DNA of 64,000 nucleotides from assembly GCF_004010155.1 (NCBI RefSeq), contig NZ_RRYH01000007.1:1-64000 (forward strand). The letters are read 5' to 3'. The DNA is from Solirhodobacter olei. GTDB lineage: Bacteria; Pseudomonadota; Alphaproteobacteria; Rhodobacterales; Rhodobacteraceae. Positions 38,251 through 47,267 of this stretch are shown here, in pieces; position 1 is the stretch's first letter; each line of letters opens with the position of its first letter. The translations under genes were made by a program, and so were the position numbers. The notes below the pieces were generated by a model, which searched no databases, had not been told where the DNA came from, and was given only the letters and a program-made list of their open reading frames with translations.

Positions 38251-38467
38251 GATCAGCCCCTTCGAACGGCCCCAGCCGGGCCGCAATCCACCACGGCGCC
38301 AACATGGCAGCGGGGCAAATCCGGCCCATGGCCCGATTGTGGCGCAGGGGTGGAGTTTCCCGACAATTCGCGACAATCGCCGCCGGCACCACTGCCAGAT
38401 CCTGGGGCCGGGCGCCCGCATCCGTTCAACCTTTAGCCGCTGCCGTCCCGCGCCAGAGGCTCTGTTT

Positions 38468-38499
38468 CAGTGTTAGTTAACGCCTCTGCCGCAACACTG
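38468..38499 (+). promoter_or_regulatory. Inverted repeat upstream of the GT2 gene
   Basis: CAGTGTT (38468-38474) is repeated as AACACTG (38493-38499) around an 18-base loop, 24 bases before the ATG of the glycosyltransferase. It could be an operator or leader hairpin. The 272-base divergent gap from the RTX gene to GT2 otherwise shows no gene. Confidence 0.35.
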
Positions 38500-38522
38500 G
38501 TCTTCAGCGCCGAGGGGACCAG

Positions 38523-39524
38523 ATGGCTCATCCGCCGCAGAACCAGATGCCCTGGCAGCCCGCCGAAACGGTGACGCTGCTCTCGCCGCCTCCGCCCGGC
38601 CCGGCGGAGGTGACGATCCTCCTCGCCCTGCGCGACGGCGCCGCCTACCTCACCCCGCAGCTCGACAGCATCGCGGCGCAGACCCATGCCCATTGGCGGC
38701 TCATCGTCAGCGACGACGGCTCGACCGACGAAAGCATCGCGACCCTGCTGAACTGGACCAGCCAGCAGGCCCCGCGCACCGTCCGGCTGATCTTCGGCCC
38801 GCGCCGGGGCTTCGCGATGAACTTCCTGGCCCTTCTGGCAGAGGCGGGATCGAACGCGCCCTTTGTCGCCTTCTCCGACCAGGACGATGTCTGGTTTCCC
38901 GAAAAGCTGGAACGCGCCCTGGCCGCGCTGTCCGCCGTGCCCTCCGGCACCCCCGCGCTCTACACCTCGCGCCGGTTGATCTGTGACGAGCGGCTCGGCA
39001 GCCTGCGTGCCTCCGCCCGCTGCGACCGGGCGCCGGGCTTCCGCAACGCGCTGGTTCAGAACATCGCGCCCGGCAACACCATCGTGATCAACCGCGCCGC
39101 GCTGCGGCTGCTGCAGGCCGCCTCACGCCGGATCACCTGGCTCTACGCGCACGACTGGTGGGCCTATCTGATGATCACCGGCGCCGGCGGGCGGGTGATC
39201 CACGACCCCGCGCCCGGCCTCTTCTACCGCCAGCACGCGTGCAACGCGATCGGCGCGCGCCATGGCATCGCGGCCTGGCCCGGCCTCATGCGCTTCGGGC
39301 TGACGGGCGAGCTTCGCCGCCTTCAGGACACGAACATCGAGGCGCTGGAGCTTGCCGCCCCCTATCTCACGCCCGAGAACCGCGCCCTTGTCGAACGTTT
39401 CGCCGCCGCCCGCCGCGCCCCGCGACGCCAGCGCCTGAAGACGCTCCGGGCGCTCGGCCTCTACCGCCAGGGCCGGGCCGGCACCTTCGGCCTCTGGCTG
39501 ACCGCCGCGCTGGGGCTGCTGTAG
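38523..39524 (+). CDS. Glycosyltransferase family 2
   Basis: A 333-residue GT-A fold enzyme. The N-terminal half has EVTILLALRDGAAYL, SDDGSTDES and the metal-binding segment FSDQDDVWFPEK, where DxD coordinates the sugar-nucleotide. The second half is a helical acceptor region with an Arg-rich C-terminus. Similar proteins transfer rhamnose or related sugars in O-antigen clusters. GAGGGG precedes the ATG. Donor and acceptor are unknown. Confidence 0.88.
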   Translation: MAHPPQNQMPWQPAETVTLLSPPPPGPAEVTILLALRDGAAYLTPQLDSIAAQTHAHWRLIVSDDGSTDESIATLLNWTSQQAPRTVRLIFGPRRGFAMNFLALLAEAGSNAPFVAFSDQDDVWFPEKLERALAALSAVPSGTPALYTSRRLICDERLGSLRASARCDRAPGFRNALVQNIAPGNTIVINRAALRLLQAASRRITWLYAHDWWAYLMITGAGGRVIHDPAPGLFYRQHACNAIGARHGIAAWPGLMRFGLTGELRRLQDTNIEALELAAPYLTPENRALVERFAAARRAPRRQRLKTLRALGLYRQGRAGTFGLWLTAALGLL

Positions 39525-39617
39525 CGCGATTTTGGCTTCTATAGAGCCTGTTTTTCCGGTCCCGGGCCAGTTTCACGGCCCACGCGGCCGGGTCCGGGGG
39601 GCCGACGGGACAGCGCC

Positions 39618-40871
39618 ATGAACCTGCTCTTCGTCCATCAGAACATGCCCGGCCAGTACCGCGAGCTGGTCGCCTGGCTTGCGGCCCGGGACCGCCACCG
39701 CATCGTCTTCCTGACCCAGCGTGCGGCCCCGCCACCGGCCCCGGGCGTCACCGTGCGGACCTACCGCCCGCACCACAGCCCCGCGCCCGAGGCCTATGCC
39801 CTCTCCCGCCCCTTCGAGGCCGCGATGGGCACCGCCTACGGCGCCTTCCTCGCCGCCCGCGCGCTGAAGGAAGAGGGGTTCTCGCCCGACCTCATCCTCG
39901 GCCACACCGGCTGGGGCGAGCTGACCTTCCTCAAGGACGTCTGGCCCGCCGTCCCGATCCTCGGCTACTGGGAATACTACTACCTCGCCCAAGGCGGCCC
40001 GATCGGCTTCGATCCTGAATTTCCGGCCGCCGAGGCCGCGCCCCTAACCACCCGGGCCCGCAACGCGCTGAACCATCTCTGCCTGCCGGTTCTCGACCTC
40101 GGCCAATGCCCGACCGACTGGCAGATGGCCACCTTCCCGAAGCCATTCCGCCAGGCGAGCTACATCTGCCACGACGGCATCCGCACCGACCGCCTCGGGC
40201 CGAACCCCTCGGCCGCCGTCCCGCTGGCCCGCCTCGCCCGCCCGCTGACCCGCGCGGACGAGGTCTTCACCTATATGGCCCGCAACATGGAGCCCGCGCG
40301 CGGCTTTCACATCTTCATGCGCGCCCTCCCCGCGATCCTCGAGGCCCGCCCCGCCGCCCGCGCCCTTCTCATCGGCGGCAGCGAGACCTCCTACGGCCCC
40401 GCAAGCGGCGAAAGCGGCGGGTACCGCGGGCGGATGGAACGCGAGCTGGGCGAGCGTGTCGACTGGTCCCGCGTCCATTTCCTAGGCCGCGTGCCCTACG
40501 CCGATTTCCAGCGCATCCTCTCGATCTCGCGCTGCCATGTCTACCTGACGGTGCCCTTCGTCCTCTCCTGGTCGCTGATCGAGGCGATGGCGATGGAGGC
40601 AACCATCGTCGCCTCGGACACCGCCCCCGTGCGCGAAGTGCTGCGCCACGGCAAAACCGCGATCCTCACCGATTTCCTCGACCCCGCCGCGCTGGCCGCC
40701 CGGGTGGTGGAGGTCCTCGCCCGCCCCGCCGATTTCGCCCATCTCGGCCCCGCCGCGCGCCGCACCGCCGTCGCGCGCTACGATTTCCTCACCCGAACGC
40801 TCCCGGTCCATATCGAAAAGATCAACGGCCTCCTGCCCCGAAAGCTGGCCATCCGCTTGCCCAGCGGGTAA
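39618..40871 (+). CDS. Glycosyltransferase family 4
   Basis: A 417-residue GT-B fold enzyme. The N-terminal domain begins NLLFVHQNMPGQY. The C-terminal GT1/GT4 donor domain contains YMARNMEPARGFHIF, LIGGSE, FLGRVPYADF and the E-rich SLIEAMAMEATIVASDTAPVREV loop, where EAMA is the donor-diphosphate contact. It follows the GT2 gene on the same strand with 93 bases between, and completes the glycan cluster. Confidence 0.9.
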   Translation: MNLLFVHQNMPGQYRELVAWLAARDRHRIVFLTQRAAPPPAPGVTVRTYRPHHSPAPEAYALSRPFEAAMGTAYGAFLAARALKEEGFSPDLILGHTGWGELTFLKDVWPAVPILGYWEYYYLAQGGPIGFDPEFPAAEAAPLTTRARNALNHLCLPVLDLGQCPTDWQMATFPKPFRQASYICHDGIRTDRLGPNPSAAVPLARLARPLTRADEVFTYMARNMEPARGFHIFMRALPAILEARPAARALLIGGSETSYGPASGESGGYRGRMERELGERVDWSRVHFLGRVPYADFQRILSISRCHVYLTVPFVLSWSLIEAMAMEATIVASDTAPVREVLRHGKTAILTDFLDPAALAARVVEVLARPADFAHLGPAARRTAVARYDFLTRTLPVHIEKINGLLPRKLAIRLPSG

Positions 40872-40904
40872 CCCGGAAGGCCGGAACCCCTGCGAGGAGC
40901 CCCC

Positions 40905-41738
40905 ATGCTTGCCCATCTCAGCGCCACCCTGCGCACGATCCGCGGCGTCGCCCGCATCGTGGCCGACGCGCGGCTGGGCCTGATCGCGGCGGGCGTCGCC
41001 TTCTTCTCCATGCTCGCGGTCTTTCCCGGCATTGCCGCCGTCATCGCGCTCTTCGGCTATTTTGCCGATCCGCAGGTGGTGCTGACCCAGGCAAAGCTCC
41101 TGGCCGATTTCCTGCCCCCCGAAGCGTTCCAGATCGTGCAGACCCAGGTTCAGGCGCTGGTCCTCACCCATGTCTCGACCCTTGGCTGGACCTCCATCGT
41201 CACCACCCTTGCCGCGCTCTGGTCCGCCCGCGCCGGGGTCGCGGCCCTGATCGAGGGGGTGAACGCCACCCATGCCGGCAACGACCGCGGCAATGTCAGC
41301 CATATCCTCGCCTCGGCGGTGCTGACGCTGGTGCTCGTCGGCGTGGCGCTGGTCGCGCTGGCCGCGGCGATCCTTGTGCCGATCCTGCTGGCCATCGTGC
41401 CGCTCGGCCCCTTCGTGGCGCTGGCGGCGGGCGTGGTGAAATGGGCGATCTCGCTGGGCGTGGTGCTTTTCGGTGTCGGTCTCGCCTATCGCTACGGCCC
41501 GAACCGGCCCGACAGGCGCTCGCCCTGGCTCTCGCCCGGGCTACTGCTCGCTGTCGCGCTCTGGGCCGCGGCCTCGGTCGGCTTTTCCTACTACATCGCC
41601 AATTTCTCGTCCTACAACCGGGTCTACGGCTCGATCGGCGCCGTCATCGCGCTGCTGATGTGGTTCTACATCAGCGCCTACGTGATCCTCCTCGGCGCGG
41701 CGCTGAACGCCGAACTCGAAAGCCACCACGGCCCGTAG
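40905..41738 (+). CDS. YihY/BrkB-family membrane protein
   Basis: A 277-residue protein with about six transmembrane helices and the YihY/RNase-BN-like core, DARLGLIAAGVAFFSMLAVFPG at the start and YKRYGPNRPDRR-like charged loop near 190. Family members are inner-membrane proteins of unclear role (the RNase BN name is historical and wrong). GAGGAG precedes the ATG. Confidence 0.88.
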   Translation: MLAHLSATLRTIRGVARIVADARLGLIAAGVAFFSMLAVFPGIAAVIALFGYFADPQVVLTQAKLLADFLPPEAFQIVQTQVQALVLTHVSTLGWTSIVTTLAALWSARAGVAALIEGVNATHAGNDRGNVSHILASAVLTLVLVGVALVALAAAILVPILLAIVPLGPFVALAAGVVKWAISLGVVLFGVGLAYRYGPNRPDRRSPWLSPGLLLAVALWAAASVGFSYYIANFSSYNRVYGSIGAVIALLMWFYISAYVILLGAALNAELESHHGP

Positions 41739-41759
41739 GGTGCGCATTCATCGCGCACC
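41739..41759. terminator. Hairpin between YihY and tamB
   Basis: GGTGCGC (41739-41745) pairs perfectly with GCGCACC (41753-41759) around a 7-base loop (ATTCATC), directly after the YihY stop and before the convergent tamB stop. No T-run. Confidence 0.5.
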
Positions 41760-41776
41760 GTCGGCGCGCGCGCCCC

Positions 41777-44700
41777 TCAGTAATCCCGCTGCAGGTAGAC
41801 CCCGATCCCGGTCGAGCCGTCCGAGCCCGCCGTCCCCTTCACCGTCACGGATTTCGTCAGGTCCAGGTTCAGGCTGATCGAGCTCTTGCCATCGCTGCCC
41901 ACCGTCACCTCGGAATAGAGCCGCTTCGACAGGTACTTCCCCGCCTTCACCTCCGCCCCGCCGTTGGTCCCGGTCTGAACGTCGAGGTTGTCGAGCCCGA
42001 AGTTGCTCCGGAGCTTGCCGACGATCCCCTCGCCGCCCTTGCCCGCAAGCGTCGCGACGGCCGAGGCCAGCTGCGCCGCCTGCAGGGCAGAGATCTTGTT
42101 CAGCCCCTTGCCGAACAGAAGCTGCGACAGCACCTCGCTCTGCGGTAGCGGTGGCGAGGAGGAGAAGGTGATCTTCGGATCGCTCGCCTCGCCCGAGATG
42201 GTGATGGTAGAGGTCACGCCGTCATTCTCGGACGAAGCCGAGATCTGCACCATCGGCACGAACCGCCCTTCCAGCTGCAGGCTCGCCTGGCTCAGGTCGA
42301 AGCGCTTGCCCAGGATGTCGAGCCGCCCGCGCAGCAGGTCGAACCCGCCCGAGGGCAGCACGTTCTCCGTCGTCCCGCCCAGCTTCACCCGCCCGCCAAG
42401 CTCGGCGTCAAGGCCACGGCCCCGGATGAACACCTGGTTCGGGGCCGAGACGGTGATGTCGAGGCCGAAGGGCGCCGCCCGGCTCGTCGCCTGCGCCGCC
42501 GCGGGCTTGGCCAGCCCCGCCCGCGCCCGCGTCGCCCGTTCCTGCGCCGTGCCGTCCACGAAGGTCAGCCCGTCGGGGATCGAGGCGCTGCCGCCCAGTC
42601 CGGTCGAGGGCACCTGGATCTCCGTCTGGCCCAGCCGCAGCGCACCGGCGATCTGCGCGCCGCCGGTCAGCGGGCCCTTCACCGACAGATCGCCGCTCAC
42701 CCGCGTGCTGAAAAGATCCGGGTTCTTGAACAGCACATTGGCAAGCTTGGCGGTCAGATCGGCCGGGAATGGGTCGGCCAGCGTCACCGGCCCGTTCACC
42801 GTGACCGTGCCGCCGCCGACCGTGGCCTTGGCCTGCACCTGCGCCCGCCCGCCGGCAAGCGTGACGGTGGCATTCACCGGATCAGCCGCGATCCCCAGCG
42901 TCGGCGCCGCCAGCCGCGCAGGGCCCAGCGTGACCGTGCCCGACAGGGCCGAAAGCCCCGGCTTGCCCTTCAGCCGCAGGTCGAACCGCGTCGGCCCGCG
43001 GATCGAGCGAGGCTCGATCAGCCCGTTGACCACCCCGGCGTCGACCCCGCCCTTCAGCGTCAGATCCGCAGTGGCGAAATCAGCCGCCACGTCGCCGCCG
43101 ATGTCGGCATTCAGCCCTCCCGGGCCAGCCGCCGAAACCCGGACCGCGTAGCCCTGCGCGCTCTGCCCGACGGTGCCCTTCACCGTCAGCGGCCCCGGAA
43201 AGCCGGGGGCGATCAGCGCCAGATCGGCCAGCCGCGCGGTCAGGTCGACGACCTGCCCCTGCCCCGCGCCCGCCGCCGAGGTGCCGCCGCCGGCCTTGGC
43301 CGAAATCTGCGGATTGTCGAGCGCCAGCTTGTCGAGCAGGATCTTCCCGCCCTTCCGGCTGACCTCGACATCCAGCGAGGTCTTGCCGCGCAGCAGCCGG
43401 TCCGCCTCTTTCTGCCCCACCGCGAGGTCCGTGCTCTCGCCCGTCAGGCTCACCCGGTCGACGCCACCCTGCTGGCGGTAGCCCAGCTTCGCCTTCAACG
43501 CCCCGCCGAAGCCCTTGCCCAGCGCCGAGAGATCGCCGAAATCGACCGTCGCGCTCAGGTCCGAGGCGCCGGTCTTCCACAGGCCCGAAGCCTCCGCCGT
43601 CAGCGACCCCGCCGTCACGTCAAGCTTGCGGATCCGCGTCCCCTCCGCGTCCCGCTTCACCGAAGCGACGATCCGGCTCTGCCCCCGCAGCAGCCCGTCG
43701 GCCTCCGCCTGCCCGATCTGCAGGTCCTGCCCCTTGACCGTCGCATCCAGATCGAAGCTCCCCGCCAGAAGCGCGGCCGATCCCTTGACCGAGACCTCGC
43801 CCGCCCCGCCCAGCGGCCGCCCCGCCAGGGCCGCGAAGCGCGAAAGATCGCTGGCATGCAGCTGCGCCTGCCCGTCGACCTTCAGCGCCGCGTTCAGCCC
43901 GTCGACATGGCCCGAGGCGTTCAGCCCATAGCCGTCGCCCGCCAGCGCCACCTCGGGCAGCTCCAGCGGCGCGCCCGCCTTCCAGCCGAATTTCACCGTG
44001 CCCGAAAGCGCCTGGCCCAGCGCCTGCGCCAGCGCCGCATCCCGCGGCTTCAACCCGGCGGCGGTGATCTTCAGCGTGCCGTCCACCGCCCCGCCGCCCG
44101 CGGGCGAGATCGTGCCGCTCCCGGCCAGATCGAGCGTCTCCGCGGCGAAATCGGGCCTGTTCAGACCCTGAATCTTCACTCCGCCTTGCCAGCCCTGCCC
44201 CTTTCCGGCGTCGAAGGCGAACGTCAGGTCGGCCCCGCCGATCTTCGTCTTCACCCCCGGCAGCGGCAGCAGCACCGGCCCGCCGTCCTGCGAGGCGATC
44301 CGCCCGCTGAGGTCGATCAGCGTCGGCAGCCCGTCCGGCCCGATCGTCACCTGTCCGCCCAGGTCGATGGAGCGCGCCTTCAGCTTCAACTGCGACAGCA
44401 CGAGGTCCCCCCCCGGCGCCTGGGTGCCGCTGACGGCCAGCTGCATGTCGGGCCCGAAGAACGGCTGGTACTCCGGCGCGAAGAGGGGCGAGATATCGCC
44501 CTTGAGATCGGCGGTGAAGGCACGGGTCGGCGGCGTGGTGGCGCCCTCCGCCGGTTTCGCCGTCTTCAGCGTCACCGCCCCGGTCAGCCGCTCCTGCCCG
44601 TCGGTGGCCAGCCGGATATCGGCCTTGTAGGCATCAAGCGGCCCCGTCCCCTTCACGCTCAGCGAAATCGCGGGCGCCCCGGGCAGCCCCGCAAGCGTGG

Positions 44701-45319
44701 TGATCAGCCCATGCGCCCCCTCGTCGGCGGTCAGATCCAGCTTCAGCTGGCCGGTCTTGTTGGCATAGCCCGCGTCGAGCGAGAACACCCCCCGCACCCC
44801 GTCGATCCGCTTGATCTCCAGCTTGGCGTCGCCCTGGCCCCCCGCCAGCTTCATCGAACCGGACAGCGTCACCACCGCCGCCTGTCCCAGCACCGGCGCG
44901 CCCAGCTCCACTTTCTTCGCCAGGATCTTGCCCACGTCGACTGAAACCGGCAGCTCCGGCAGGCTGAACCCCCCGGCCTCGGCCGAGGGCGCCTTCGACG
45001 GCGGGCTCACCGGCTTGCGGGTCACATCGATCTCGTCGGCCGAAAGCTCGTTCACCTTCACCTCGCCGGAAAGCAGCGCAGCCCGGCTCCAGTCCAGCGT
45101 CACGCCCTTCAGCGTCAGCCACACGCCCTTGGCATCGGCGACGGTCATCTCCTTCATCGTCGCCTTGGAAGACCAGGCCCCGGCGAACCCGGTGATCGTC
45201 ACCGTGCGCCCCGGCCCCGAAAGGCTCTGTTCCAGGGTCGAGGCGACGAATCCCTTGTCCTGCGCCCAGGCCAGCCCCGGCAGCAGCAGCAGGAGAAGAA
45301 GGAGGATACCCCGCCGCAT
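41777..45319 (-). CDS. tamB: Translocation and assembly module protein TamB
   Basis: An inner-membrane-anchored periplasm-spanning protein that works with TamA to insert outer-membrane proteins or move phospholipids. The 1180-residue protein has a signal anchor at about 1-19, long beta-rich repeats (AsmA-like/TamB groove) of small and hydrophobic residues, and the conserved DUF490 C-terminus near QSEVLSQLLFGKGLN, ending with LQRDY. Overlapping start/stop ATGA with tamA shows translational coupling. Confidence 0.93.
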   Translation of the reverse strand: MRRGILLLLLLLLPGLAWAQDKGFVASTLEQSLSGPGRTVTITGFAGAWSSKATMKEMTVADAKGVWLTLKGVTLDWSRAALLSGEVKVNELSADEIDVTRKPVSPPSKAPSAEAGGFSLPELPVSVDVGKILAKKVELGAPVLGQAAVVTLSGSMKLAGGQGDAKLEIKRIDGVRGVFSLDAGYANKTGQLKLDLTADEGAHGLITTLAGLPGAPAISLSVKGTGPLDAYKADIRLATDGQERLTGAVTLKTAKPAEGATTPPTRAFTADLKGDISPLFAPEYQPFFGPDMQLAVSGTQAPGGDLVLSQLKLKARSIDLGGQVTIGPDGLPTLIDLSGRIASQDGGPVLLPLPGVKTKIGGADLTFAFDAGKGQGWQGGVKIQGLNRPDFAAETLDLAGSGTISPAGGGAVDGTLKITAAGLKPRDAALAQALGQALSGTVKFGWKAGAPLELPEVALAGDGYGLNASGHVDGLNAALKVDGQAQLHASDLSRFAALAGRPLGGAGEVSVKGSAALLAGSFDLDATVKGQDLQIGQAEADGLLRGQSRIVASVKRDAEGTRIRKLDVTAGSLTAEASGLWKTGASDLSATVDFGDLSALGKGFGGALKAKLGYRQQGGVDRVSLTGESTDLAVGQKEADRLLRGKTSLDVEVSRKGGKILLDKLALDNPQISAKAGGGTSAAGAGQGQVVDLTARLADLALIAPGFPGPLTVKGTVGQSAQGYAVRVSAAGPGGLNADIGGDVAADFATADLTLKGGVDAGVVNGLIEPRSIRGPTRFDLRLKGKPGLSALSGTVTLGPARLAAPTLGIAADPVNATVTLAGGRAQVQAKATVGGGTVTVNGPVTLADPFPADLTAKLANVLFKNPDLFSTRVSGDLSVKGPLTGGAQIAGALRLGQTEIQVPSTGLGGSASIPDGLTFVDGTAQERATRARAGLAKPAAAQATSRAAPFGLDITVSAPNQVFIRGRGLDAELGGRVKLGGTTENVLPSGGFDLLRGRLDILGKRFDLSQASLQLEGRFVPMVQISASSENDGVTSTITISGEASDPKITFSSSPPLPQSEVLSQLLFGKGLNKISALQAAQLASAVATLAGKGGEGIVGKLRSNFGLDNLDVQTGTNGGAEVKAGKYLSKRLYSEVTVGSDGKSSISLNLDLTKSVTVKGTAGSDGSTGIGVYLQRDY

Positions 45320-47139
45320 CAGAACGCCTGCCCGATGCCGATATAAAGCTGGATGCCCTTGCCGGTATGCCCGGAAACCGGCGCGCCGACGTCAAGCCGG
45401 ATCGGCCCGATCCCGGTGTCATAGCGCAGCCCGAGGCCCGCGCCCGCCTGCCAGGCGCCCTTGCCGCCCAGGCTGCCCTCGCCCACGTAGCCCGCATCGT
45501 AGAAGGCGACGAGCCCGAACGGCCCCTTCAGCTGCGCCCTGACCTCGCCCGAAAGCCCGAGAAAGCTCCGCCCGCCAGAGCGCACGCCCCCCGGCAGCCC
45601 GTAGACGCCCAGCGACTGGTAGGGTTGCCCCCTGACCGTCCCGCCGCCACCGGAATAGAACAGGTAATCCCGCGGCGTCGCCGCCAGCGCCGATCCGAGG
45701 ATGGACCCGCCCTGGATGCGCCCCGCCAGCACGATCCGCGAACCCAGCGCCTTGTAGGCCCGCGCGTCGAAGGTCAGCTTTGCGCCCGTCCCGGTGCCGC
45801 CGAACCCCTTGAACGGCATGACGCCCGCGTCGAGGTAGACACCCTTCCTGGCGTTGAGCGCGTTGTCGCGGCTGTCATAGACCGCCTGCAGGGGCAGCGT
45901 CGCGTCCTTGTAGGAATAGGTACCCGAGGCATCCGTCACCCGCTCGCGGTCGAAACCCACGCCGTAACTCAGTGTCAGCCGGTCGTTGACCATCCGGCTC
46001 AGCCCCGTCCCCAGGGTCATGATATTGGCGTTGTAATCGGTCAGGTTCTTCCGCTGCAGCTCGCCCATCACGTAAAGCGAGGTATCGGCGTTGAAGGTCG
46101 CCGGCCGGTCCAGCCGCGCCGAAAGCGTATAGCTCCGCCCGCCGGCCTGCGACCCTATCCCGTCGATCTCGCCGCTCAGCTTGAACCTCTCCGCGCCCCC
46201 GAAAAGGTTGCGGTGCAGCCAGAAGGCCGAAAGGCTCGCCCCTTCGGAGCTGGAGATCGCGGCCCCGAAGCCGATCCGCCGCTTCTTCTGGTCCACCACC
46301 GCGGCCGTCACGTTCATCCGGTCGCCGGGGCCAAGCGTGTCGGCCTCGGTCAGCGCGACAGAGGCGAAGGCGCCTGTCCGCCGCAGCCGGTTGGCCACGT
46401 CCTGCAGCTTTTTCGGCGTATAGGGCGTGCCCGCCGGAAAACCCGCGATCGCCTCGATCCGCTTGCGGCGCACCTGCGACGCGCCCGTGATCTCAAGCTG
46501 CCCCAGCATCACCGCCGGCCCGGGCAGAACCGAGATGTCGACGCTCAGCCGGTGCGTCCGCGCATCGGCGATCACCTTCTGGCCGCTGACGGTGGCCTTC
46601 GCGTGCCCCGCCTTGCGCCAGGCAAGCAGGGCCGCGTCCACCGCCGCCTGGATCGCGCCGCTCTTCGCCGTCTCGCCGGCCCGGAAGGCTTTCGGCAGCA
46701 CCGTGTTCGGCGCCAGCGGCCCGATCTTCGCCGTCCCGAAGGTGAAAAGCGGCCCTTTGGCCACCGTGACCCGGATCGCACCGATCTTCGCCGGCGCGTC
46801 GAGCGGCGCGATGCCCGCCGCCTCCTTCCCGTCGACGAGGATATGGATCACCGGCGCGAAATAGCCCGCGTCGTAAAGCGCACCGACCAGCCGCCGGTAA
46901 TCCGCGCGCGCGGCGGCGAACAGGTCCTGCGCCTTGGCATCCTTGTTCGCCTGCGTCGATTCCAGCAGCGAGGCCGCCTTCAGCGCGGACAGCAGCGCCT
47001 TGTCCGCCCCCGGCGCCTCGAAGCTCAGCGTCGCAGCGCCGGCCGGCGCCGCCGCCAGCAGCGCCACCGCCAGGATCGCACCTCGGGACGCGTCCCCGCG
47101 CCGCTGCCAGAGCCGCCCCGTCACACCAGCCTCCACCAT
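45319..47139 (-). CDS. tamA: Translocation and assembly module protein TamA (Omp85)
   Basis: A 606-residue Omp85-family outer-membrane protein. After a signal peptide (to about 35) come POTRA-like domains (to about 280) with LEITGASQVRRKRIEAIAGFPAGTPYTP, then the 16-strand barrel. The L6 loop motif VRGQP (Arg-Gly) is in GGTVRGQPYQSL, and the last strand ends in a phenylalanine (IGIGQAF), the BAM recognition signal. I use ATG 47139; a GTG at 47160 is in frame. It diverges from the di-haem peroxidase. Confidence 0.92.
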   Translation of the reverse strand: MVEAGVTGRLWQRRGDASRGAILAVALLAAAPAGAATLSFEAPGADKALLSALKAASLLESTQANKDAKAQDLFAAARADYRRLVGALYDAGYFAPVIHILVDGKEAAGIAPLDAPAKIGAIRVTVAKGPLFTFGTAKIGPLAPNTVLPKAFRAGETAKSGAIQAAVDAALLAWRKAGHAKATVSGQKVIADARTHRLSVDISVLPGPAVMLGQLEITGASQVRRKRIEAIAGFPAGTPYTPKKLQDVANRLRRTGAFASVALTEADTLGPGDRMNVTAAVVDQKKRRIGFGAAISSSEGASLSAFWLHRNLFGGAERFKLSGEIDGIGSQAGGRSYTLSARLDRPATFNADTSLYVMGELQRKNLTDYNANIMTLGTGLSRMVNDRLTLSYGVGFDRERVTDASGTYSYKDATLPLQAVYDSRDNALNARKGVYLDAGVMPFKGFGGTGTGAKLTFDARAYKALGSRIVLAGRIQGGSILGSALAATPRDYLFYSGGGGTVRGQPYQSLGVYGLPGGVRSGGRSFLGLSGEVRAQLKGPFGLVAFYDAGYVGEGSLGGKGAWQAGAGLGLRYDTGIGPIRLDVGAPVSGHTGKGIQLYIGIGQAF

Positions 47140-47267
47140 GTCATGCCCCAAGTTTCGCACGACGCCGCCGGGCCTTCAATCGCACAAGACCGCGCGCGGC
47201 GGGCATCGGTGGGCCTTCCCTGCGCGGCGCGGACATGGTTTTCTGCGCCGCAGGGAGGAAGGCCAAC

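Noticed and set aside
36610-38436. A 608-residue plus-strand frame over the RTX gene
   Set aside because: It is the shadow of GGxGxDxL repeats; the real repeat register and the propeller period are on the minus strand.
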